A DNA stretch of 64,000 nt from Cristatella mucedo (Eukaryota > Bryozoa > Phylactolaemata > Cristatellidae). The stretch is from the NCBI GenBank assembly GCA_009760855.2, contig WPIO01000001.1:22100501-22164500 (forward strand), read 5' to 3'. This document shows, piece by piece, positions 24,343-35,743 of the stretch. The translations under genes and the position numbers were made by a program. The stretch's first letter is position 1, and every line of letters starts with the position of its first letter. The notes under the pieces were generated by a model. It was not told the DNA's origin and searched no databases. It was given only the letters and a program-made list of their open reading frames with translations.

Positions 24343-24884
24343 TTAGTCCAATACTCGGCTCTTACGGATTTTTCACTGGTAGCTCTGCCGCAGTTTAGCT
24401 GTCGTTAATAAATTTTCTCGCTATGCTTACGAAGCTCGGACTTTCCCATATAGGCACGTGAACTCTTATAAAACTAACTTGATATGGCTCTACGCGAGTT
24501 TTTGGCAGAAAAAAACTATGGTCTTCTTTAGAATCTGGTCCTATTAATAAAGAGCTAAAGAAGTTAAATGAAAACTATAAACTTGTCCTATTGCTAATAA
24601 AATGCTCTACGTGCAGCATGGAGGATAGTTACCTATTGAATGTAATGCTGTTAAGTCGATTACAGATATACAACAATTAGTGGTTTTGAGATCCACTCGT
24701 GCATACAGGATCTCCAAGAAAGTCGTTCGGTATCAGGCATGCTAGAGTTAGTCCGTTGTTTTAAGTAACAGCCAAGACCCTGAATGTACTTAGCCCTCAC
24801 CCCACACCTGGGGCGCCGTCACTTTCATCGATGTCTATGCAGAGCTTCGAAGCCGACGAAGTCGGCGAGTAAGCTTATATATAA

Positions 24885-25020
24885 TTCATTTGTATAGCAC
24901 CCCAAGAGAACTTAATCTCTATTGAGGCGCTTCACATGTGCCTCGGAGCTCGAGCCTATGACCTCAGTCAGACCTTGGTCGGGGCGAGCACCTTAACCGC
25001 TAGACCAAACCGGCTCGGCA
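24885..25020 (-). mobile_element. SINE family 2, well-preserved copy
   Basis: On the minus strand this reads as a tRNA-like head with A box TGGTCTAGCGGTTAAGG and B-box-like GGCTCGAGCTC. It then has a LINE-type tail AAGCGCCTCAATAGAGATTA..TTGGGGTGCTATACAAAT. The tail has the same order and the same pairing arms as the LINE family 1 3' end, as expected for a SINE mobilised by that LINE's machinery. Other copies are at 5403-5545 and 27714-27840. Confidence 0.65.
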
Positions 25021-25469
25021 ATGGCTTCTGCGCTATTGCATCACACAAAGCCGTCACCAAGCCCTACCATATCATAGCGACTTGGCAAGCTAGAGGTTCA
25101 TCTTGCAGTGACTAGACTACACTGCGGCCCTCTAGGCAGATGCCTGGCTTTACCTACCTGGTCATTAAAGTGAAGATTGATGCCGACCGACAAGTGGCAG
25201 CAAGATTATTATCCTTGCATGTGAGCATGACTCAGCACGTGAGTATGATGCATGCGCTGTTGCCAGGCCAAAAGGCAGTCAGCCGGCATCATCCTAGTAC
25301 AAAGGCGCCAGTGGAACTGAATTAGGACCATCTGAGTATGAGAAGCAAGTACAGTAAATGACTCACGGCTTGAATTAATAACTTGCAACCACAATGGCTC
25401 AGCAAATAATTTGCAACAGTATATCAAAGGCTGGCATAACCATGACGACAAAGCAAATACAAGCAAAAA

Positions 25470-25585
25470 ACCGTGTGTGCTTGTGCTCGTTTGTATGCAT
25501 GTGTGCACCTGAGTGCCTGCATGCACGTGTGTGTAAGCGTGCTTGCGTGTGTGTGCACGAATGTATGTATGTGCATCCATATCAT
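25470..25585. repeat. Degenerate TG-rich simple repeat
   Basis: Imperfect TG/GTGTGC-type simple sequence just beyond the 3' end of gene B. No coding role is inferred, although it opens all frames locally. Confidence 0.6.
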
Positions 25586-25633
25586 GAACCATGGGTCCAA
25601 TAAAAGCGATGCTCATGTGACAAATCAATTTAG

Positions 25634-25639
25634 TTTATT
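25634..25639 (-). terminator. Candidate poly(A) signal of gene B
   Basis: AATAAA on the minus strand, about 110 bp beyond the gene B stop codon. The position fits, but the motif is short and common. Confidence 0.4.
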
Positions 25640-25746
25640 GGAGTCAAAAACACAACAAAATAACTAGTATAATGGTGTATTAGGGGTTATAAGCTACTGA
25701 TTGCATCAGTTGCTCAAAAGCTCGTGAAAACCTACTCGGAAGAAAC

Positions 25747-28700
25747 TTAGCAGTTCAACATCGACATGTTTCTAATGGACACCCCTTGCGATCCACTCAG
25801 CTGCTTTCCGGTTCGTCGGTCGGCACAGTAGCACACCGATCCTGTGCACTGAACACGATCATAGTTACCATTGGCAGTGCATCGGAACATTTTGCCAATA
25901 AGATGTAGCTTCTTGTAGGCTGCCTTATCACGAGCACAGGCTGCAATACAAAAATGGGTCGTCCTCAAGGATATGGTGCCACAACAATCTAATAGGGGGC
26001 AGAAATGATGTCATGGCACATCTTTTGAAGGAAGAGTGGTCAACAGTGTAATAATGAAGTGTAGGCAGGCTTAAACGATAGATTTATCCGTGTGGCACAT
26101 GAAGCCCTTGGGCGTTACACCGAGCAAGTAGGCAGCATGTACGGTCTATCCAAAAACAAGGCTGATCCGTCAGCTGGACTTGAAAGCACTAAATGCTCCA
26201 ACAATTAATACTTCTACATGGAAAGATCGTGCCATTCTCTTAAGAGTTTCAATGACCTCTCAAGCCTTTAGCGAGAATTCAACTAACTCATTGATAAATT
26301 GATAGTAAGCATAAAGATAAATTGATAGTAAGCATTGCTACAGTTAGGGCAGTATAAGCTAGTCGTACTTACTGCAAAGCATATCCTTTGAGTCTCGGAT
26401 TGGTACTGCTGTGCCATTAATCATCGTGCCATCCTTTTCCACACAGTAACAACTAAAAAAGAACTAAAGTGCTGGGGAAAGCTCGTAAATCTCTTTCATC
26501 ACATGGCATGTAAATGTCCATCAATCACATATGGGTGGACACTGATGAGCATCCCCTGAGTTTATCACTTATCCTCATCATGCACAGACATGTGCCTGCG
26601 GATGGTGGCCTCAATGCATTTGAGGCACTACATCTAATTCTCTCGTGGCTTGCTGTGTGAACATTATTCAAAGCGTCAAATGAAACATGCACGTGGCCAC
26701 ATAGCACAGGCTGAGGATGGCTGCTGATCGCAGTAACTAGAGCACCGACTCGTGATCCTTCAAGCAAACAAAACCGGAAAAAATTGCGACAATGTGCTGC
26801 TCGGTCTAAAGGACTAATCTCATAATTCACACGCATAGCAACTACCGATGGTAACAAAGTGCTTTACTGAAAGAGCCCTCATTACAATTCGTACGCACTT
26901 CACCAATACCTATAGCTTACATAGTATACGACTGGGAACCTTTTTAGTTGATGGTTCAAGACTACCACGAACGAATCAGTTACAGCCAGTTATGCTTTTC
27001 AATAATCCACATGATTACGCAACAGAATTCTTCTACAAGCTCCATTCACGGAACAGCATATAAGCAGCTCTTATTAGCAGTTGTTCCTACAAAAGCACTA
27101 GTTAATAGACGAGTGAAAGCCATTGTATATCTGGAAACCTATTGGCATGTAATTGCGACTAAGCACAATTCTACAGACACCGCATCTGCATAGTACAGAA
27201 ATAGCTTGAAGCACACTTTAGACACCGTCGCATGGTGAGCAAAACTCTTCAGTTCTTTGGCTTCTCATTGCTTCTCAGTGGACGCTTCAGTGGCCATTAA
27301 ATGACAGCAGCATTCGAGAAAAGGAGCATTTGCTTCTTCCTTTCCATCTAATAAGACGCACTGCAGTGCACAGCTAATCCATAGAGGAGGGCCATTGATA
27401 ATCGAGTGCCCTTTGCTCCAATACCCAAGCACAATTCAAGTGCCAAATGTGCCATCATGACCCACTGTCACTAAGCACTATTCCCTTACAAATGCAAACG
27501 ATATATCTGGAAGCTAATGCTCAGCAGAGGTGGGGCAGTTCAGGCTGAAGATGCCAAACATAATCACCTATGACAGTTTGACTGACCTATGTCGTACCAG
27601 TGACAAATGTCCAGGGTAAGACTACCTTGATCTTCACTACACTGCCAATGATAATGAAATATTAACTATATTACCCAGAAGAGCTCATCCCTTTTCTATA
27701 CACTTCACGCAGGCTGAATGGAAGATTTAGCTCTGTTGTTAAAATGCTTGCCTTTGACAACGGAGGTAAGATGATCACCTTTGGCTACCGAGCTGGGCTC
27801 GAGCCTTGGGTTTATGTGAAACACCTGGATAGAGCCACCATTATCGGACCAAAGAGCATTGCTAATCATGCGCACACAAATGGCTGCTTATTTGCAGTGC
27901 CAAGCTCCCACTCGCTTGTTACTATCTATTGCACATCTATGTGCATGGGTCAATCGCAGAGAGCTTTCTTCGTATAAAACTCCTTGCTTGGACTAACACC
28001 CACCAGTTAGTGACCAGCAAACTTGACTAAAGCGTGTACAACATCTACAAAAGTAGCAGAAAGAGAGTGAGAAATGTCGGGAGTGACGACTAATTGTAAA
28101 AACTATTTCAATTTCGTTGTGGGGTTGCATCAGCAGCAAACCAGTCATTATTTGTTGCAATTCTAAATTGGGTTCAGCAAACATGTTTAGACCCACTTGT
28201 AACTTGCTTCCTCTAATCACTGAGAGTGGATGAGCATGGCTTTTATCTGCTGGCCTGGTGGGACGGCTCCTGCTTGTCTTCGTGTAGGTCTAGGGGTAGG
28301 GCTGACCGGATGTTGGGACAAAAGCCTTCGTGGTTCGGAAGCTGGCTTCAGGCTTCACCGGCCTATGGCTGAGTGTTCAGTAGGCATGCCTGCTTTGGAC
28401 CCCAATTAAGAGCCCAGTATTACACCACGATCAAATTCGTACCATGCTTCCCTAGTGTCAAGGTGCAGAAAACTAGAAACAGCACCATAAAACTTTCCAT
28501 AGATGCAGGAGGCAAGTAGACAGAACAGATCACAAGTCTTGGATGTTTTCATAGATATTGCTCGTGAGATAGAAATGCAAAACATGGTGATTTTTCGCTC
28601 GTCAATAAGAGTGCATGCGTATGATTCGTCCAAAAATTGAGTAGCCAACCATGAAAGATGACCCACCTGTTAAATGTGTAACACATATGCACTCTTTAGT

Positions 28701-30994
28701 GGCTTTAGCTCTTTCTTTAACTCCATACATGTTTATGGCAATTGTACTTCATAATGCAAATGAGCGACTGAACGTGTGAACAATAAATGAACGAATGAAC
28801 GACAAACGTGCGAGGAAACACACACACACACACACATCTATGTGTATACCCTGAAATTGTATTACATAGGTCATGCTAATATCAAGTATTTAGACATCCT
28901 CAGGAAGAATGTACAATTTCCTAGTCACAAAACAGATCAAATACGCCCACAATGGTGCATACGACGCGTGCAAGAGAACTGAGTTTGACGCTGTGCTAAC
29001 TTAAGACGTACATACAACCTTGCACACGCACGCACATACATGTGCGCACTCATACACACACACATACACACACACACACAAACACACACACACGTGCGCA
29101 CGCACATGTGCGCACGCACGCACACGCACATAAATGTGCATGCACACAACCAGACCACATCGCCTGAATGCAAGCATCAAAAAAGCACATGTTCACGCCC
29201 ATAATATATGCAGTTGTGTGCCAAATGTTTTCCACCAATAACAAGTCAGTGCAGTGCACAGTTGCTTAGCAACAGCCTTGGTCTAAGTGAGTCCGACTCT
29301 TCTTGCTTCTGCCCAACACTGTTCGTTTCCATTGGCCCTCTCTTCGGCACATATTCCACTAGCACTTATGCCAGCACGAGTCTCACTGCCACAGCAACCT
29401 TGCCAATGACAGAGCTGCTCACACCGACCACTTTTCAAAACTGAGGCTCTTTGAGTAACATATACATCAATCCCACGATAATATCCAAAGGTTGCTGAAA
29501 CTGTCCATAGTCTTTCAGTGAATTTTTTCATGCACCACAATGAAGACTAGATAAGGGTACCACAATCTATACTGCCCTCCATAAGTTTCTATGCACCTGG
29601 CCTACCGATCAGAGTTTGGTTGTCGCTAATGCCCGCATTCCAGTTAATCACTATGCCACACTAATAATTAAATTGCAACAATCTGCTCATGCAATTTTGG
29701 CTTTATTCACAGGTTACTACGTTTGGCTAAGTGAGTAACTGCATTTTCTGGCAACCGAGTTGGTGGCTTGCACGTAAACAGGTGTGGTCATGTGATCCTT
29801 CCTCCCCCTTCCCCCCCCCCAGTGGAGGCCATCCAGTAGTAGATATTTTGATTTGCTTTGTCACCAACAACGCCTCCTCTGTGAATGATGAGCTAAGGTA
29901 ACCCTATGTCTCACTGACATGAGCAGGCCAGCACTAGCCCTGGTGGGCATGAGTAGTTTCCCAAATTAATGGCCCTTCCCTCCCACCCCAGTGGGAAGCA
30001 GTCTGTGCTGTCGATTCAATTGGCTGCGCTCGACTATCCTACATCGGCCTGTTTCTTGCAGCTCTCCAAGCCCCTGCCCGATTAACAGTTCAAGCTCCGA
30101 ATCAAAGACTGCAAACCATAAATCTGATTCGACAAGACCGCGAATTCATGCGATTGCTTCTTCTTCCAGGGACAAGCCTCTCATTAAAAAAGCTCAGCGC
30201 TGGCGAGCAGTCTCGTAAAACACGTCCGAAGCGCTTTTTCTCGGCGTCCCGCGAAGGACTGGTCGAACAGGTCTGAACAGAAGCTATAAGTAACTGGTGA
30301 GCAACGACAGCAGCCGAGACAGACGCCTCCCCTTACCTAGATCCCGAGCACTGCCTCGCCGCGTATGTACCGTCAGAATCACAGACCGGCAGCGTTCGCC
30401 CGAGCAACTGAGGTCCTGACTTCAGCTCGTTGAGCTTGGTATTGCACACTCCCGCAATCGTCGCGTCAGCCTCTAGATCTATTTCAAATGAAGCGCATGA
30501 GCCTGACAGTACAATTAGATGCGATAGACTTGGTGTCTGCAAGAGGCCGCAGTGCATTAAGCTACAAAGCTGTGCAATGAAAAGAGCGCTAAGCAACGCA
30601 AACTTACTTTTAGTGCACAGCCTCGTGCTTAAGTCGCACAGCAGACCCTGGCCGCACTCCGACGTCCTCGGACTGCCAAGAAGAAATATAGACGAGCAAC
30701 GCTGTCCTTCACCTATAACGTTTCACGCACTTTCTCTCTGGTGGCTTCACCTTCCTGTATCGTAGTGGACTCCCGACAATGTTCAAGTCGTGGCCAATGC
30801 TTACCGATTTGGATAAGGCACGTCGGGCAACAGCCACAGAAGCCGCCCTTGGCCTCGAAACTTCCGTTTTTTGCAGCGCAATTAGCCGCAGTTAGCTGCT
30901 CAGAGCAGCTCACCCTGTTGCAATAATCGCTAGGGCAGACGAAGAGGCCCACGGCGGCAGACACGCAGGACAATAGCAAGACGGACCAGCGCAT
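25747..30994 (-). CDS. Gene B: secreted IGFBP-N-like plus two thyroglobulin type-1 repeats
   Basis: Five exons: 30994-30805, 30712-30608, 30472-30337, 26452-26373, 25940-25747 (stop TAA), with GT-AG introns in phases 1, 1, 2, 1; 234 residues. The signal peptide is MRWSVLLLSCVSAAVGLF. The 12-cysteine N-domain shows CPSDYCNRVSC, GGFCGCCPTC, GEGQRC and TSECGQGLLCD. Thyroglobulin repeat 1 (exons 3-4) shows C..LPVCDSDGTYAARQC, then CYCVEKDGTMING and a last C. Repeat 2 (exon 5) shows CARDKAAYKKL, FRCTANGNYDRVQC and CYCADRRTGKQL and ends LNC. Each repeat keeps six cysteines. Thyroglobulin type-1 repeats often inhibit cysteine proteases, and the N-domain type binds growth factors in vertebrates; the actual target is unknown. 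Exon 3 is 21 bp longer at its 5' end than in E and F, and intron 3 is 3.9 kb, full of simple repeats. No TATA box is obvious. Confidence 0.85.
27714..27840 (+). mobile_element. SINE family 2, diverged copy in gene B intron 3
   Basis: Plus-strand diverged copy. The head is GGCTGAATGGAAGATTTAGC.. GTTAAAATGCTTGCC, followed by the B-box area GGGCTCGAGCC and then ATGTGAAACACCTGGATAGAG, which matches the tail start of the copy at 24885-25020. It lies antisense to gene B inside intron 3. Confidence 0.4.
28817..28836. repeat. (CA)n microsatellite
   Basis: A pure CA dinucleotide run of about 20 bp inside gene B intron 3. Confidence 0.8.
29030..29140. repeat. Imperfect (CA)n/(CG-CA) microsatellite
   Basis: A CA-rich run with GCACGC interruptions in gene B intron 3. 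The cysteine-rich open frames on the minus strand here are translations of this repeat, not a gene. Confidence 0.75.
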
Positions 30995-31649
30995 TGTTAC
31001 CAGCTGTGTATGTTTACAGACCGATCGACCATTACCAGCGAATAACCTCTAAGCTGCACAGCGCGCATGCTCGCTCCTTGCTTCCGGTATCTCCTGCGAG
31101 CTTTCGTCAGAGCTTGCCAGAAAGCACTTAAGTACTCCAGCTGAAATTTCTCCGCACCACACGATAAGGATGTGTGGTGGCTCTTTCGCAGCTGTCTCTC
31201 ACCCACAGTGTCAAGTGTAGGACCTACGAGGTCCATCTTCGGTCTCTCTTTAGTTCGTTGCTTTCTTAAGTATACTGGCGAAACCGGGGCGTGCTAAATC
31301 AGCCAGATTATGGCTGATAATTATTTTTCGCAGTAACTGAATCATAACGGCTAGGAAACAATTGTACAATAATCTTTTGGCAAGGCGGCACAAAATCCGA
31401 AGCCAAGTAATTACCGTAACTGTCATAAGTCATACAGTTTATAAGCTTGCTTAATTGTGTTTCAGCCCGACATCAAAATTTGCACACGTTCAGCAAGGGA
31501 CTTTTAAATCCCAAATTTCAGTAGTGCGGGCAGTGACGCCGTCGCTCCAACAATATCCTTTTCGGTAGCCAGCTTGATCATGCAGTAAAGAAATCCGTAT
31601 TTCGGGTTTAATATCACCACCAAAGTCGCAAGCAGCGAGATGAGCAGAA

Positions 31650-32215
31650 GACGACTCATAATCTGGTGGGAAAAGTAGTTCTGATAGGTAGGCTGAAGTT
31701 CGAGAATGAAAGGACCTGAAAGTCAGAGACAGAACCTTAAATTTGATGTGTTGCTTGATTGAGCCAGTGCAGGTCGGCGAGAAGTGGTGTAATGATAGTA
31801 AAAATGCACTTGATAAAGCGCCCTCAGAGAACTCAATCTCTTCCTAGGCGCTTTACATATGCAACTGAGACGCTCACAACAGACAGGCCTAATTACAGAG
31901 TTTTGCACCAAATGCAACCGTCTGATAGCACATGCCGGGATACCAGCAAGCAGTGAGTTACAGAAGTCGTGACGCGATGTCATAAATGCATAAACCAATT
32001 TAGATGTAGTATCGCTGTCTAAGCAAGCCCGAATTCTTACAATGTCGTGTAGCTAAAAGTTTGCCGACTATACTGTGGAGCTGATGTGATCGTTAAGTAC
32101 AGGGTCATTTTGGAACAGGACGCCTAGACTTTCTTTCAGATTCAACAGGAGATACGCTTGATTAGCCAATTTTGAGCTTTAAGCTTTCCAAATTCTTAGT
32201 CATTATGAGCTAAAA
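31650..32215 (-). mobile_element. LINE family 1 fragment with nested LINE tail
   Basis: Minus-strand reverse transcriptase C-terminal coding remnant (for example AFMTSRHDFCNSLLAGIPAC and IRRLHLVQNSV). It is split at 31795-31866 by another minus-strand LINE 3' tail (AAATGCACTTGATAAAGCGC.. to ..CTAGGCGCTTTACATATG). LINE coding sequence continues on both sides, so the tail piece is nested. It sits upstream of gene B. Confidence 0.65.
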
Positions 32216-32794
32216 GATGGCATACGATGCCGCCAGCGTTTGACAACTGGTGTTGAAGCAATATTTCCTGCTCACAGATCTATGCTTGATCTGAGCTCAG
32301 TATAGAGCCTGTTAAGCGTCGGTGACGCTTCTATTATACCACGGATGATATATAACTAGACGTTTGCAATCATTAACCTGAGTTATTTGTTCGACATAGA
32401 GACAACCTGTATGGTTGCAACCCTTGGAAAATATTTAGGCAAAAGGCAGACATGATTCAAGTGAGACTGCTATCATTTTTGTTTCTCTATGCACAGGGAC
32501 TCAAATGTGAGTTTTATGAGCAGCTACAGCAATGTTACTCTGAATGGAAAAGTTCGTCGGATGTTCTGTCTCACATTGTCCCAAATGTACCAAGTTACTA
32601 AAAATGGTACTTCAGAAGGGTTTTCCGCCACATTACACTAAGAGTGGTTATCGCCAACTGTGTAATAATTATTGCACTCAATATTTGCTTCTTTATTTTC
32701 TAGGCAACATGCAGAAACGCTTGAGATAAGGTAGTGCTGCAGTTACAATAAAGTGATAGACGCAGATGCTTGGGATGCAACAGATATAGTCTTT

Positions 32795-32873
32795 GGGCAG
32801 TAGCAAATGCAAAGTGCCTAGAAAGAGATTGAGTTCTCTGAGGGCACTATATCAAATGCGTTGTTGCTATTAT
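32795..32873 (+). mobile_element. LINE family 1, 3' tail fragment
   Basis: Plus-strand tail only: AGCAAATGCAAAGTGCCTAG, AGAGATTGAGTTCTCTGAGG, then a TTGTTGCTATTATT end. Confidence 0.65.
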
Positions 32874-32944
32874 TACCGCGTTATGATGTCATGTGACATG
32901 CTGTTAAGCTGACGAAAGAATAGCTACCGCTGGTTATTAGGTCC

Positions 32945-33240
32945 TCTGATTACCTACTCCCACTCAATTGTGCTTAGGCGAACAAAGCATACAGGATAAA
33001 AAGATAGGTCTACTGGTTGTACAAAAGCATGCCGCGGTTGCTCTTAGTCGCAATGTGCTCAGTTTCACAACGCTCAACCACACAGAACGAGAATTCACTC
33101 GGACAAAGTGAAGGCAGTCAAGAAACAGAAAGTTCTTTGGCTTCCCTTTAAATGTTGTAAAATCGGGAAATAAAATAATGTCTGTTGGCTGTGAGTTCCA
33201 AGTTTCAGGATCGCAGTAACCATGAGGAACGGTAACCAAG
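32945..33240 (-). mobile_element. LINE C-terminal coding fragment
   Basis: The minus-strand open frame contains ETWNSQPTDIILFPDFTTFK, the degenerate counterpart of the LINE family 1 C-terminal AWNSLPT..PDLTTFK zone. It has no tail, and the rest is not recognisable. Confidence 0.5.
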
Positions 33241-33723
33241 GTACTTGAATGATGATGTTATATTTCGGCAAAAAAATCTAAACTATGTATGACAGCATCC
33301 AGAGCTCGTGTAACCGGCTCTCGCTTGGCTACTGGTTAGCCAAGATAAGGCACGTGCAGGACAAGTTCACTAGACATGCCTTTTTGAACCTTCGTAAGCA
33401 CTCAATGCTAGTCTAGGAATAACCTTGACTATTCAGCTAATGGAAGATGCGTCACATCAATAGCTAGTACAGCTCCAGCCAGAAACATAGGCCTCGGCTG
33501 GCCTCATAGTCTTCTTGCTTTTTTCTCAGTTTGGAGTACACGTCAATTAATCAATGCAGTCGTCTTTGAAAGCAGACATCTAGCACATCCGAATCATGTA
33601 TCAGGCATAAAAATTGTACAGCCACATGGCTTAGTAATGGTCCGCCTTAAGCATGTGAAAGTAATCTATGTCGAATGACTAAACGATAAATGAAGGCATG
33701 TATATTTTATCTAAGTCGTGACA

Positions 33724-33825
33724 TCAAAGCTCCGGAAGCTTGTAGGATGGCTTGAAGTGGATCTCAATCTCAGAATCCTTCACTGTCACTACAATCCGGC
33801 TCTCAGCCATGCCATAAATCTTGTT
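33724..33825 (-). CDS. Isolated coding-like terminal segment, unidentified
   Basis: A minus-strand open frame of 33 codons plus a TGA stop (33726-33724). It is bounded upstream by TAA and an AG at the right place for an acceptor, but without a pyrimidine tract. The peptide (ending SEIEIHFKPSYKLPEL) is hydrophilic, regular and G/C-biased at third positions, unlike the surrounding AT-rich DNA. It could be the last exon of an unrecognised gene, a 5'-truncated retrocopy or chance. Its reading phase does not fit direct splicing from gene C exon 2. Confidence 0.25.
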   Translation of the reverse strand, partial: NKIYGMAESRIVVTVKDSEIEIHFKPSYKLPEL

Positions 33826-33829
33826 TTAA

Positions 33830-34830
33830 TTCATGTTCATACCAGGTGATAGAACTAAAGAGGCGCACGTGATGATCGAACTCAATTATTGGTTATATTG
33901 GTGCTTAAATTGAAAAACCAATCGCCTGCACGAAATTTTTAATTCCTTCATTCTTGGTGCTTTCGTGAAGTTGCAAATAAATTAATCATAAAAAATGTAG
34001 TTTGAATGGATTCCCAAATCTCAGTCTAGCTATCTGCAAGTGAGAATCATTTTTATGATTAATTCAATTAGAATCAGCAATCAAAGTAAGGGTAGTGCAC
34101 TGAGATATTTTATAGGACGACGGCGTCTGCTTCTTGGATTTGAATCGGCGACTTGACCGAGGTCATAAGATGCAGAGGCTGACGATCGTGGACTCAAGCA
34201 GGCGGCTTTTGAACTTCTTTCTTTCCGTTCATTTCATTCCTCTTTTACTGGGCTATAGGGCTGGCAGCACCTGAAAACCGGAGTGCATTAACAATTCAAT
34301 CACACTGAATAGAAAAATTGTGAAGGCGAGCAAAGAAAATCTCCTCATTCCGCCACCGGGGCAATTTAGAGTAGATGCAACGACCGGCCGCCGCGAACAA
34401 AATCAAGCAAAAAACTAAGCGCATGCATGGTGGCTTGCAATAATAAATGAAGTTCGGACGCCACCCTGTCTCTTTACGTAAAAGCCAAACAAGATAGGAT
34501 CCTGGAATTTTTAACGCGATTAGGCGGCTGTGGCCTTTGATCAATTTTTGGACTTGCGAGCTAACGGTTATTGCTTAATATTCTTAATTCACTTTTGACA
34601 ACTGCAGTATAATTTTCTTGTTGTTTTCAATTTTGTATTACCGTCTGTAACTGCTTACAATGAACTAAATTCTCGTCGCCAAATCTTTATGTAAGCTTCA
34701 ATGCAGCTCACAGCAGGGTTAATAGTGCATAGTAACCTATTTAAGGTATTACTTAATGAATAACGATTTCTAGCACTGCAATTTTAAGAATATGTTTGGA
34801 GGCATTCAATTTCAATGACTATAGTTATTG
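33830..34830. other. Non-coding, AT-rich
   Basis: No gene is seen. A tRNA-like B-box string (GATTCAAATCC on the minus strand, near 34136-34146) might be a SINE relic. Confidence 0.3.
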
Positions 34831-34832
34831 TT

Positions 34833-35052
34833 TATGCGTGCTGACACTGCTCATGCTGCCACTAACCACATTTGCATGCTGACCCAGTGCATGTAACCCC
34901 TAACCATGTTATTCATTTTGTTTGTTTTTCAAGCATGATTTTACTTACTATTCTATTGCGTATCACTTTGCAGAAAATGTAAAGCGCCTAGAAAGAGATT
35001 AAGTTCTCTGAGGGCGCTTTATCAAGTGCAATATTATTATTATTATTATTAT
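34833..35052 (+). mobile_element. LINE family 1, recent short 3' copy
   Basis: About 215 bp nearly identical to 8586-8803 of the copy with the open reverse transcriptase frame. By eye I count two substitutions (CTGTTC/CTGCTC and CAGCAAATG/CAGAAAATG). It ends in the same (ATT)n tail. It is a severely 5'-truncated, recent insertion. Confidence 0.85.
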
Positions 35053-35127
35053 TGTTGCGGCTATCCTTCGGGCTTGAAGTTCATATGACCTGATATATAA
35101 CTTAAAAGCTCGTCTGACGTGAGGTTT

Positions 35128-35566
35128 TGGATTGTAATGTAATGTAATGTATCTCCGTCTGTAACTCCACAAAGTCATAAAGACTATGTGGGTATTACAC
35201 AGGAGAGTTTTGTATAACGCACTCACAGCCTAAGCGGCTTTCGGTACGCATTCGGTAGCCAACAGACTTCGTCTCACGCAACAAAGAGAAAGTGGGAAGC
35301 ATAGCAGAGTCAGGAGAGCAGTTGAGGTAGTGAGTAGCATAGAAGTAGCAGCTCAGGACCGCTGAAAAGGATGTGCCATAGTCGGCAGTAGGAGAGTATT
35401 TGTCGTTGCGTAAGAATTATGGAAGCGAGTTCCACAGTCTAGGACCTGCAGAACTAAAGCTTCTGTCGCTAACTGTCTTTAAGCGGAGGAATGGGACAGC
35501 TAGTTTATTGTCCGCACAGGACCTCAGGGCACGAACAGGCTGAAACTGATGTAGCAGTTCAGCTAA
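35128..35566 (-). mobile_element. LINE family 2, 3' end fragment
   Basis: Minus-strand fragment with the TGTAA-repeat tail on the left (35133-35149), the conserved 3' region, and the C-terminal coding end SDRSFSSAGPRLWNSLP at about 35417-35470. The typical CR1/L2 'AGPRLWNSLP' box confirms a LINE origin. A SINE family 1 copy abuts its 5' side at 35567. Confidence 0.75.
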
Positions 35567-35743
35567 AAAAAATCCTAGCACATTAAACAGCCTCTTTTTG
35601 TATAGCGACAGAAAAGCCTTTACGGCTATCACCACCGCTTGCGGTGGCGATAAAGGATCGCCCACCGCAGGAATCGAACCCGCGACCTCGAGACCGAGGT
35701 CATGAAAGCAACCGCCTTACCTAGTGTGCCATCACGGCTCACC
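35567..35743 (-). mobile_element. SINE family 1
   Basis: Minus-strand, well-preserved copy. It runs from the A-rich 3' end (left, AAAAAAAATCCTAGC) to the tRNA-like head (right, TAGTGTGCCATCACGGCTCA) and has the B box complement GGAATCGAACC. It is very close to the copy at 10803-10980. Confidence 0.8.

Noticed and set aside
24885-25020. Functional tRNA gene
   Set aside because: A and B boxes are present, but no proper acceptor stem closes and a LINE-type tail follows, so it is a SINE.
28406-28666. 86-codon minus-strand frame with LHLDTREAWYEFDRG
   Set aside because: It lies in intron 3 of gene B and has no recognisable domain or convincing acceptor; kept only as a note.
28937-29173. Cysteine-rich 78-codon minus-strand frame
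   Set aside because: It is a translation of the CA/CG-rich microsatellite, not a member of the cysteine-rich family; there is no signal peptide or splice structure.
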